Shown: one piece after another, positions 6,260 to 11,851 of the stretch
Position numbering within the stretch: the stretch's first letter is position 1
How the letters are laid out: the number at the start of each line of letters is the position of its first letter
Origin: an uncultured Gammaproteobacteria bacterium
GTDB taxonomy: Bacteria; Pseudomonadota; Gammaproteobacteria; Pseudomonadales; Azotimanducaceae_A
NCBI GenBank assembly: GCA_913041025.1
Contig: CAJWGQ010000081.1
Span: 1 to 11,851, forward strand
Length of the DNA stretch: 11,851 nt
Direction: 5' to 3'
Made by a program: the position numbers and the translations under genes
Notes under the pieces: model-generated
The model's database searches: none
Told to the model about the DNA's origin: nothing
The model's input: only the letters and a program-made list of their open reading frames with translations

Positions 6260-7654
6260 TTACTCCACTACTGCTAGGTCGTTAGTTTGTTCTACCGGGC
6301 CATCCAACGTATTAATGTAAGCCACTACGTCGTTAATAGCCTGGTCCGTATTTAATATCGCCGCCATCATATTCATTTGCATACCATAGGCATCGCCAGA
6401 ATGCGCACCTCTCGCGCCTGATCTGAAATTCTTTAATTGGGTCACCAGATACCAGTCATCAAGTCCGGCTTGTCTGGGTGCATTCATAAATGCATAGCCC
6501 TCGCCCTGCTGTCCGTGACAAACCGCGCAAGTATTATAGATATCCTCTCCGTTCTCAATATCTCCAACCACGGTCTTTGTTGGAGGCTCATCTGGCAAGG
6601 TCTGTATGTAAGCAATCACATTTTCCACAGCCGCATCATCTACCAAGGTATTGGCCATCGGCCCCATCGCCATCCCAAAGGTGTCTCCAGGGCCCGTTCC
6701 CCGGACGCCTGTCTTAAAATATTCAAGCTGTCTTCTTAAGTACCAGTCCTCTTGGCCCGCTAGTTTAGGCGCATTGAGTTGTTGATTACCCTCGCCTTGC
6801 TGACCATGGCATGATGCGCAAACCGCATAAGCCGCTTGCCCTGCGACTGCGTCGCCAGGGGCTTTTGCCAGGATATCCGCATAGGTTGGCTGCTGGGCTA
6901 GCCACTCGTCGTAGTCTTCCTGCTCATCGACAATCACCATCCCACGCATCGTATGATGACCCACCCCACATAACTCCTCGCACAAGATCTCATAATTGCC
7001 TGCTTTGGTTGGCGTAAACCATAGGTAGGACACTAGCCCGGGAACCATATCCATCTTGACCCTGAATTGCGCAACCGCAAAATTATGAAGAACATCCTTT
7101 GCCCTAAGCCACATTCGGACAGGCCTGTCTTTTGGGATATGAATAGTAGGGCTGTAAATTAATACATCGTCCTGGCCTTTAGGGTCGTCTCTCTCCATCC
7201 CGAAAGGGTTATCAACGCTGACATACCTTGACTCAACTGCTCCAAACTCACCATCCTCTCCAGGAAGACGAAAGGTCCAATGCCATTGCTGGCTAGCTAC
7301 TTCGATTTCATCCGCATCGTCCGGCGGGGTGACAAAATCTGCCCAAACCACCAAACCGGGCGCCAGCATGACGGTAACACCAATCGCAGTGATAACGGTC
7401 AGCCAAACCTCAAGTTTCTTGTTTTCTGGCTCGTACTCAGCACGAGCATCTTCTCTATAACGGTACTTCCAAACACAGTAAGCCATAAACAAATTGATGG
7501 CGACAAATACGATGCCACATACCCAAAAGGTGATATCTAGCGTTAAGTCAATCATATCCCAGTTCGAGGCCAAAGGAGTGAGATACCAAGGACTCAAAAA
7601 ATGGAATGCCAGAGAACCCACAACCAGCAACACGATCATCACAACTAGAATCAT
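6260..7654 (-). CDS. coxB: Cytochrome c oxidase subunit II with CuA domain and two fused cytochrome c domains
   Basis: Takes electrons from the periplasmic side and passes them through its hemes and CuA to subunit I. It has 464 residues: hydrophobic N-terminal segments (3-20, about 38-60 and 85-105), a CuA cupredoxin domain (about 115-245) and two tandem cytochrome c domains (about 268-352 and 366-450). CuA ligands are His190, Cys225, Glu227 (backbone), Cys229, His233 and Met236 in the CEELCGVGHHTM box. The aromatic patch WHWTF is at 124-128. Heme attachment sites are CASCH (279-283) and CAVCH (376-380), each followed by GQQGEG and a Met-rich stretch (GMAMGPM, GMQMNMM) holding the likely axial ligand. 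The two c domains clearly arose by duplication. First gene of the oxidase operon; AAGAAGGTG lies about 8-11 nt before the ATG. The promoter must lie in 7655-7867. Confidence 0.97.
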   Translation of the reverse strand: MILVVMIVLLVVGSLAFHFLSPWYLTPLASNWDMIDLTLDITFWVCGIVFVAINLFMAYCVWKYRYREDARAEYEPENKKLEVWLTVITAIGVTVMLAPGLVVWADFVTPPDDADEIEVASQQWHWTFRLPGEDGEFGAVESRYVSVDNPFGMERDDPKGQDDVLIYSPTIHIPKDRPVRMWLRAKDVLHNFAVAQFRVKMDMVPGLVSYLWFTPTKAGNYEILCEELCGVGHHTMRGMVIVDEQEDYDEWLAQQPTYADILAKAPGDAVAGQAAYAVCASCHGQQGEGNQQLNAPKLAGQEDWYLRRQLEYFKTGVRGTGPGDTFGMAMGPMANTLVDDAAVENVIAYIQTLPDEPPTKTVVGDIENGEDIYNTCAVCHGQQGEGYAFMNAPRQAGLDDWYLVTQLKNFRSGARGAHSGDAYGMQMNMMAAILNTDQAINDVVAYINTLDGPVEQTNDLAVVE

Positions 7655-7867
7655 TTATCTTGCACCTTCTTTTCCAACTAACCTTTCATAACAAGTTAGC
7701 AAAACGTTACAGTCTGTCAGTTTCCATCTCTTCACAAACCGCCTTACAGATTGGCTGGTTTAACGATCACCAGGCGCCAACTCCTCAGACTAATCACTCA
7801 CAAGCAATCTGAAGAACACCTCTTCAGTTTCTTGTTGTCCTATCTGTCCCGTTGACGTCTTATATCT
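7655..7867 (-). other. Leader and presumed promoter region of the oxidase operon
   Basis: This 213-bp gap separates the thioredoxin-like gene from the oxidase operon, both on the minus strand, and is far longer than any gap inside the operon. It should therefore hold the operon promoter and perhaps a terminator for the upstream gene. I see no convincing -35/-10 pair. The notable element is the inverted repeat at 7809-7827. No ORF of note is present. Confidence 0.5.
7809..7827. repeat. Perfect 7-bp inverted repeat upstream of the oxidase operon
   Basis: CTGAAGA (7809-7815) and TCTTCAG (7821-7827) are exact reverse complements separated by ACACC. On the minus strand it lies about 40-60 nt after the thioredoxin-like gene's stop and about 155 nt before coxB. 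There is no T-run on the minus-strand side, so an intrinsic terminator is doubtful; an operator or weak hairpin is possible. Confidence 0.5.
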
Positions 7868-8440
7868 CTAATCTAGGTGAGAAGAGAACTCTAAAACGGC
7901 CGCTAGAATATCATGGATATCTTCTGTTTGAAAACCTTCATGAACCTTTTGAATGATTCCTTTTTCATCAATCAAAAAGCCCATGGGCAATGCTTCAACG
8001 CCGTAGGTTTTTGCCACATATCCAGAGGGGTCGCTCAACACTGGAAAAGATACTTTATATCTTTCAGTGAAGCGTTTTGCATCCTTCGGATCAAAGTCGT
8101 TACTCACGGCGATTACTTCAAAAGTTCGTCGATCGAACCGGTCCCTTAGCTCGCTGAGCAAGGGGAAAGATTCTCTGCATGGCAAACAATAAGAAGCCCA
8201 GAAATCGACATACACCATACCGCCAACAAAATCCTGCAGCTCGACCAAGCGGTAAGCCCCTTTCTCATCGGAACCAATGGAGCCAATCTCTTTATCCTGT
8301 CTAGAATTATCCGATAAAACGGCCAATTTGAAATTAGGGGCTCTTTCGCCAACTTCTAGAGACACCGAACTTGAGCAATAGCCAATCAGTACGAATGCGG
8401 CACAGCCGCCTAGTAGTCTGAGACCTTTAAAGAACGACAT
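7868..8440 (-). CDS. TlpA/ResA-like thioredoxin-fold protein, periplasmic thiol-disulfide oxidoreductase
   Basis: Exported thioredoxin-fold protein likely to reduce or exchange disulfides in the periplasm. From the ATG at 8440 it has 190 residues: a hydrophobic signal or anchor (about 1-27, GLRLLGGCAAFVLIGYC), a family-typical APNF at about 34-37, the active site WASYCLPC (CxxC at 85-88), and a cis-proline loop EALPMGFLID. The LIGYC stretch is a poor lipobox because Tyr precedes Cys. The frame is open further upstream (ATG at 8479, TTG at 8533), but the added residues are polar and lack a signal-peptide pattern, so I prefer 8440; ribosome-binding evidence is weak for all three. TlpA relatives reduce CuA cysteines or apocytochrome c, which fits the CuA- and heme-bearing subunit II downstream, though partner choice is inference. 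Confidence 0.88.
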   Translation of the reverse strand: MSFFKGLRLLGGCAAFVLIGYCSSSVSLEVGERAPNFKLAVLSDNSRQDKEIGSIGSDEKGAYRLVELQDFVGGMVYVDFWASYCLPCRESFPLLSELRDRFDRRTFEVIAVSNDFDPKDAKRFTERYKVSFPVLSDPSGYVAKTYGVEALPMGFLIDEKGIIQKVHEGFQTEDIHDILAAVLEFSSHLD

Positions 8441-8536
8441 CTTTCTAACCAAAACCGGTTCCAAGCCACCACGTTTCATTAATAAGGGTATACACTGCTT
8501 GCTCTCTAAATTGAGGCGCCAAAAATACAACAAGAC

Positions 8537-8567
8537 TTGATAATATCACTTTTGGCCAAACCATAAT
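8537..8567 (+). promoter_or_regulatory. Possible promoter of the YtkA-fusion/diheme peroxidase unit
   Basis: TTGATA (8537-8542) and CATAAT (8562-8567) resemble sigma70 -35 and -10 hexamers, but the 19-base spacer is long. The -35 overlaps TGATAATATCA (8538-8548), an odd-length palindrome with 5-bp arms, which could be an operator. It resembles an FNR box but the half-site spacing is one base short. The intergenic gap is divergent with the TlpA-like gene. Confidence 0.3.
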
Positions 8568-8597
8568 TTCCTGTGGTCAAGCTCTAGATATTGGGTC

Positions 8598-9626
8598 ATG
8601 AGTACAACGATGCAATGCCTTTTTAAACATTTTACCAGCCTTGTGAAAACATCAATTTTCTTGATGCTACTCGCTACGAGTAACGCATTTCCTCATGGCG
8701 GGGTCGTCTTAGAAGAAGACATTTGCCTAATCAAAGTTGGGTTTTATCAAGCCCACTTTACCGTGTTCCAACCAGAGAGCCGACAACATGAACAGTTTTG
8801 TGAGGACCTACCGGACACAGGGGAGAGTATCTTTGTACTCGAGTACCTCCACGATGGTCTTGAAAGTTTGGATGTGGATTTTCGAATTATCGAGAACACC
8901 ACGGGCAACGGGTCCTTTGCGAACGAAAATGACGTTGATCAAATTGAAGATATTGAGGCCATTACAGTTTTCTACCAACCGCCCCTTAAAAACCCCGACG
9001 TCTTCGCGGTGCTACATGAGTTTGACCAAGAAGGCGAATTTATCGGTGTTGTTACCGCCCGGGACGACAATACTTCAAAGACATACACCGCTGTCTTCCC
9101 CTTCGAAACAGGCTTTACCGGGGGTGATATCCAGGACATCGCTGTTTTTACGCTCATAATGACTATTTTTTTAGGCTGGCTCAGTTTTCTCGGATTTAAG
9201 CGCTATAGAGCAAGACAAACTCTTGTTCCTGTGTTGAGCGTGATAGGCATCATGTTCGCGCTACAGTCACTGCCAGCTTTAGCTGAGACTGGCGAAGTAC
9301 ATAATCTCACAGGGTCTAGTGAACACTTCACCATTGAGGTAATCCCCACTTTACAACCGATTGCCATTAACCAGATTCATAGTTGGCTCCTAGCCATCGA
9401 CCCCAATGACGGGTCTTCAACAGACAACCTGAAAATTTCCGCTAACGGCGGTATGCCATTACACGACCACGGTATGCAAACCAAGCCCGTGGTGGTGGAA
9501 AAGCAATCGCAAAATCAATATCAGATAAACGGCATGAAATTTCACATGAGGGGCTATTGGGAGGTGACGATCAAAATCGAGACGGGGTCCACAGAGGACG
9601 AAATAGTACTAGGATTTAATCTCTGA
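8598..9626 (+). CDS. Exported two-helix membrane protein with a conserved N-terminal domain and a C-terminal YtkA-like domain
   Basis: 342 residues. A signal peptide spans about 15-31 and leads straight into the mature sequence FPHGGVVLEEDICLIKVGFYQAHF, followed by an acidic domain to about 175 with Cys43 and Cys68 (FCEDLP). Helix 1 is at about 179-200, a basic cytoplasmic loop KRYRARQ follows, and helix 2 is at about 208-228. The periplasmic C-terminal part (about 240-342) has the pattern of YtkA-like/FixH-related domains: INQIHSWLLAIDP, NGGMPLHDHGM (His289, His291, Met293) and MRGYWEVTIKI. The HDHGM cluster could bind copper or another metal. I do not know a function for the N-terminal domain; it looks like a conserved uncharacterised family. 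The stop overlaps the start of the diheme peroxidase gene, so the two are probably made together. An alternative start is ATG 8610; neither has a strong ribosome-binding site. Confidence 0.8.
   Translation: MSTTMQCLFKHFTSLVKTSIFLMLLATSNAFPHGGVVLEEDICLIKVGFYQAHFTVFQPESRQHEQFCEDLPDTGESIFVLEYLHDGLESLDVDFRIIENTTGNGSFANENDVDQIEDIEAITVFYQPPLKNPDVFAVLHEFDQEGEFIGVVTARDDNTSKTYTAVFPFETGFTGGDIQDIAVFTLIMTIFLGWLSFLGFKRYRARQTLVPVLSVIGIMFALQSLPALAETGEVHNLTGSSEHFTIEVIPTLQPIAINQIHSWLLAIDPNDGSSTDNLKISANGGMPLHDHGMQTKPVVVEKQSQNQYQINGMKFHMRGYWEVTIKIETGSTEDEIVLGFNL
9611..9625 (+). promoter_or_regulatory. Ribosome-binding site and CTG start of the diheme peroxidase gene
   Basis: AGGA at 9611-9614 lies 8 nt before CTG at 9623-9625, inside the end of the preceding gene. 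The CTG shares two bases with that gene's TGA stop (CTGA). A start here gives a basic N-terminus (KPSRLK) before the hydrophobic anchor, whereas the TTG at 9680 has no Shine-Dalgarno sequence and would begin inside the hydrophobic segment. Confidence 0.6.
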
Positions 9627-10915
9627 AACCCTCAAGACTAAAATTTTTTCCCCTTCTGTCTGTTCTGATTGTTACGTCTTTGACACTCGCGATTGCTGGT
9701 TTCTACTTATGGTCTAACTTTCAAGTAGCTGACCAATGGTCCTCCGCAGAGCTTGACCAAATAAATTCGCTCTGGATTGAGAATCTCCCCGAGTCGCCTC
9801 CAAAGGACCCCACGAACCTGGTTGCCGATGGAAAAGAAGCACAGAAACTAGGCCACCGCCTTTTCTTTGATCAGCGGCTGAGCTCGAATGGTGAAGTTTC
9901 CTGTGCGACTTGTCATGAACCCAAATTAGCCTTTACTGATGGATTAAAAACCAGCAGAGCAATAGGTATCTCGGCCCGCAACGCCCCTAGCCTGATAGGC
10001 GTCTCCTACAGCCCTTGGCTTTATTGGGATGGAAGAAAAGATAGTCAATGGTCACAAGCACTTTCACCATTGGAGGATCAAGCTGAGCACGGGGGCAACA
10101 GGATGTTCTACGCCAAGTTAATTCTTCGCGATCCAGATTATAGAAATTCGTACCAAGCAATATTCGGCACCATACCCGACATAACGGACGGCGAAAGATT
10201 CCCGGATATGTATGGGCCTTTTAAGACTCAGGGAAATCAAGCGCTCTGGTCAGGCATGGCCAAGAGTGATCGATTCACAATTAACGAAGTGTTTGCAAAT
10301 CTAGGGAAAGCACTAGCTGCCTACCAGAGGTTGTTACAACCAGGCGCAAGCCGGTTTGATGAATATGTAAAGTCTTTAAATTCCAATCAGAAAGATGACT
10401 CCTCAAACATTTTAACCAGCCAAGAAAAGCAGGGACTAAAATTATTCATAGGAAAAGCCAATTGCACGAACTGTCACAATGGGCCGCTATTGGCTAACAA
10501 CGCCTTTCATAATACTGGGTTACTGTCCTCGCCAGGTAAATTGCCCGACCTTGGGCGTAAACGAGGAATAGATGTTGTGAGACAAGACCCTTTTAATTGT
10601 CTTAATGCGTTCAGCGATGACAATAAAGCTTGTATGGAGCTTTTGTATGCAAGTTCGACAAAGGACCTCGTCGGCTCGTTTCGCACCCCCTCACTAAGAA
10701 ACTTAAAACTAACAGCCCCCTATGGCCACGCCGGACAGCAGCAATCTCTGTCGGAAGTGTTGAATCATTACAATGAAGCTCCAGACGCGATGATCGGGCA
10801 CAACGAGGCTAAGCCCTTAGAACTTTGGTCTTGGGAGTTGTGGCAGCTGGAAGCCTTCCTAGAGACGCTCGATGCGCCCCCCAAAATCGAGGAAAAATGG
10901 CTATCCGCTCCCTAG
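9623..10915 (+). CDS. Diheme c-type cytochrome of the cytochrome c peroxidase/MauG family
   Basis: Periplasmic, membrane-anchored diheme protein. Members either reduce hydrogen peroxide with electrons from a small donor such as azurin or cytochrome c, or (MauG) oxidise residues in a partner protein. From the CTG at 9623 it has 430 residues: anchor at about 8-30, heme site CATCH (94-98), heme site CTNCH (281-285), and family landmarks YWDGR (134-138), FRTPSLRNLKLTAPYGHAG (353-371, conserved His369) and the C-terminal LEAFLETLD. Where classical peroxidases often read APYxHDG this has APYGHAG. An insertion with two cysteines, NCLNAFSDDNKAC (325-337), may form a disulfide. If the TTG at 9680 is used the protein is 411 residues. 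It overlaps the YtkA-fusion gene and converges on the lipoprotein gene 20 bp away. Peroxidase versus MauG-like activity cannot be decided from sequence. Confidence 0.9.
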   Translation: MKPSRLKFFPLLSVLIVTSLTLAIAGFYLWSNFQVADQWSSAELDQINSLWIENLPESPPKDPTNLVADGKEAQKLGHRLFFDQRLSSNGEVSCATCHEPKLAFTDGLKTSRAIGISARNAPSLIGVSYSPWLYWDGRKDSQWSQALSPLEDQAEHGGNRMFYAKLILRDPDYRNSYQAIFGTIPDITDGERFPDMYGPFKTQGNQALWSGMAKSDRFTINEVFANLGKALAAYQRLLQPGASRFDEYVKSLNSNQKDDSSNILTSQEKQGLKLFIGKANCTNCHNGPLLANNAFHNTGLLSSPGKLPDLGRKRGIDVVRQDPFNCLNAFSDDNKACMELLYASSTKDLVGSFRTPSLRNLKLTAPYGHAGQQQSLSEVLNHYNEAPDAMIGHNEAKPLELWSWELWQLEAFLETLDAPPKIEEKWLSAP

Positions 10916-10932
10916 CAGGGATTTATAGGGAG
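10908..10932. repeat. Short inverted repeat between convergent genes, possible weak terminator
   Basis: CTCCCT (10908-10913) pairs with AGGGAG (10927-10932) across a 13-nt loop, spanning the stop of the peroxidase gene and the gap before the convergent lipoprotein gene. A T-run is missing on both strands, so terminator function is uncertain. Confidence 0.3.
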
Positions 10933-10935
10933 TGC

Positions 10936-11340
10936 TTACTTAAGAAAGTAGCCAGCGAGCAACCATTTTTGGTCTTGTCTAAACAAAACGAGAGTCTCAA
11001 GTACCTCATCGTTTTCAAAACCGGTTTCAAAATTCATCATTACATAGTCCCCTGGGGGATGATTCGCTGGGTCTTGTTGCCCAATAGCGTCTCTCTGCAT
11101 ACGGGTTTTCGCTTTACCCAAAGGCTTTTTTAGCTGTTCTACTTGTTTAATCCAGGCATCAAGCGAAACGCTTTCTTTAAATATGGTGGCAGAGCGCTGC
11201 CATACTTCTTCGTTTTGACCCCTATCCAGCAACGTGAGATATCCGTCGGCAGCCTCTCGGAGTTCTGGGGTGACTTCGACCACATCCCCGCAAGCAGACA
11301 GGGCTAACAGAATAACAAACGTTAAACACAGATTTTTCAT
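10936..11340 (-). CDS. DUF4019-type lipoprotein
   Basis: A lipoprotein of 134 residues from the ATG at 11340. The N-terminus MKNLCLTFVILLALSAC ends in a good lipobox (LSAC, Cys17), so it should be lipidated and kept at a membrane facing the periplasm. The rest matches the DUF4019 pattern: a helical start (ELREAADGYLTLLDRG), W-x-x-S-A-x-x-F-K, the GKAKTRMQRDA segment, a Pro-Gly-Asp-Tyr turn (HPPGDYVMMNFETGF) and the terminal KWLLAGYF. Function of this family is unknown. AAGG lies 7 nt before ATG 11340 but only 1 nt before the in-frame ATG at 11346, which decides the start. It begins 9 bp after the stop of the methyltransferase-like gene, so both are likely one transcript. Confidence 0.85.
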   Translation of the reverse strand: MKNLCLTFVILLALSACGDVVEVTPELREAADGYLTLLDRGQNEEVWQRSATIFKESVSLDAWIKQVEQLKKPLGKAKTRMQRDAIGQQDPANHPPGDYVMMNFETGFENDEVLETLVLFRQDQKWLLAGYFLK

Positions 11341-11349
11341 CGCCATACC

Positions 11350-11850
11350 TTACAAATCACCATCGGCTCTTCGTTTTTTTAATGGAATTAAACTCCATAC
11401 GGACTTTTTATATTCCTCATAATTAGTTTTTGACTCCATTAATTTCTTGTCAAGCGCGGGGACGGAATAAAACACAAACAAGGCAAACATCACCACGAAT
11501 CCTATCCAGACTAACGGGTCTTTTGTGCCAAGAAATCCCGCCAAACCAATAACAAACCAAAAACTAAGCTCTCCCAGGTAATTAGGATGCCTGCATAAAC
11601 CCCACACATCATAATCAAGGACTTTGCCCTTAACGGTATTGGTGATTCTAAAATCTCTGAGCACATTGTCAGCCCGCATTTCTAGATACACCCCCGCAAA
11701 ACCAATTATTACCCATGAGTAATCCAAGACACTCCAGGCTGAAACTTCCGTTGAAGCAAGCCAGTAAAAAGGTAGACAGCCTAAAAAGACCATAATGGTT
11801 GGTGCTAGTTGAATGCCGAAAAGGTCAACAAGTGGATAAAGTGCACCAAA
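11350..11850 (-). CDS. Isoprenylcysteine methyltransferase/DUF1295-like membrane protein, 5' end beyond the window
   Basis: The minus-strand frame is open from 11850 to the TAA at 11350-11352, so the gene is cut by the right window edge; the ATG at 11793 is internal (FGIQLAPTIMVFLG reads through it). About 166 residues are visible with four or five hydrophobic helices. The hallmark is DVWGLCRHPNYLGELSFWF, the RHPxYxxE box that in isoprenylcysteine carboxyl methyltransferases and the related DUF1295/steroid 5-alpha-reductase-like proteins forms the cofactor pocket. The tail has YEEYKKSVWSLIPL, also typical. A preceding LEMRADNVLRDFR segment matches the DUF1295 subgroup. The substrate is unknown in bacteria. 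The downstream neighbour is the lipoprotein gene, 9 bp away. Confidence 0.85.
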   Translation of the reverse strand, partial: FGALYPLVDLFGIQLAPTIMVFLGCLPFYWLASTEVSAWSVLDYSWVIIGFAGVYLEMRADNVLRDFRITNTVKGKVLDYDVWGLCRHPNYLGELSFWFVIGLAGFLGTKDPLVWIGFVVMFALFVFYSVPALDKKLMESKTNYEEYKKSVWSLIPLKKRRADGDL

Positions 11851-11851
11851 A

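Noticed and set aside
8537..8550. FNR/ANR-like box in the divergent intergenic region
   Set aside because: TTGAT and ATCAC half-sites are separated by 3 rather than 4 bases and the second half is imperfect; kept only as a palindrome note.
8737..9159. 140-codon plus-strand ORF inside the YtkA-fusion gene
   Set aside because: Out-of-frame shadow; low-complexity Ser/Thr/Arg composition and no start signal, fully inside a better-supported gene.
10825..11133. 102-codon plus-strand ORF crossing from the peroxidase gene into the lipoprotein gene
   Set aside because: Overlaps two supported genes, one antisense; no family resemblance.
1..11851. Search for tRNA, rRNA, CRISPR repeats, insertion-sequence ends or an integrase
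   Set aside because: No clover-leaf pattern, regularly spaced repeats, transposase motifs or long terminal inverted repeats were seen by eye.

Overview
The window is about 11.9 kb of chromosomal DNA with no sign of phage, insertion sequence, CRISPR array, rRNA or tRNA. The gene content suggests an aerobic Gram-negative proteobacterium, most likely a gammaproteobacterium of marine type. The clues are an azurin, an A1-type heme-copper oxidase with cytochrome c fused to subunit II, a Sec-exported lipoprotein with a lipobox, a diheme peroxidase and ArfB. The taxonomic call is inference from gene families, not from a marker gene.

Layout. Left edge (1-1080): the C-terminal end of a small protein cut by the window edge, a MAPEG-family membrane protein on the minus strand, and just upstream of it a broken MmcQ/YjbR gene with one in-frame stop and one frameshift. 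From 1120 to 2405: the ribosome-rescue hydrolase ArfB, a small two-helix membrane protein (minus strand) and an azurin precursor with its own likely promoter.

Centre (2415-7654, minus strand): a compact terminal oxidase operon read right to left. It runs subunit II with two C-terminal cytochrome c domains, subunit I (A1-type), a divergent subunit III paralogue, a canonical subunit III, subunit IV, and a 75-residue single-pass membrane protein of unknown role. Gaps inside the operon are 5 to 30 bp. No cox11/ctaG copper chaperone and no heme A synthesis gene lies in the window.

Upstream of the operon (7868-8440, minus) is a TlpA/ResA-like periplasmic thiol-disulfide protein. Divergent from it (plus strand) is a two-gene unit: an uncharacterised exported two-helix protein ending in a YtkA-like domain, then a MauG/CcpA-type diheme c-type peroxidase. 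These two genes appear translationally coupled through a CTGA overlap, with a CTG start. The right edge (minus) holds a DUF4019-type lipoprotein and a partial isoprenylcysteine-methyltransferase-like membrane protein.

Taken together, the central 9 kb is a periplasmic electron-transfer and redox neighbourhood. Azurin can carry electrons, the caa3-type oxidase reduces oxygen using its own tethered hemes, the thioredoxin-like protein may service cysteine or copper sites such as CuA, and the diheme protein may reduce peroxide or modify a partner protein. The least understood parts are the YtkA-fusion/diheme-peroxidase pair, the paired subunit III genes and the small terminal protein of the oxidase operon.
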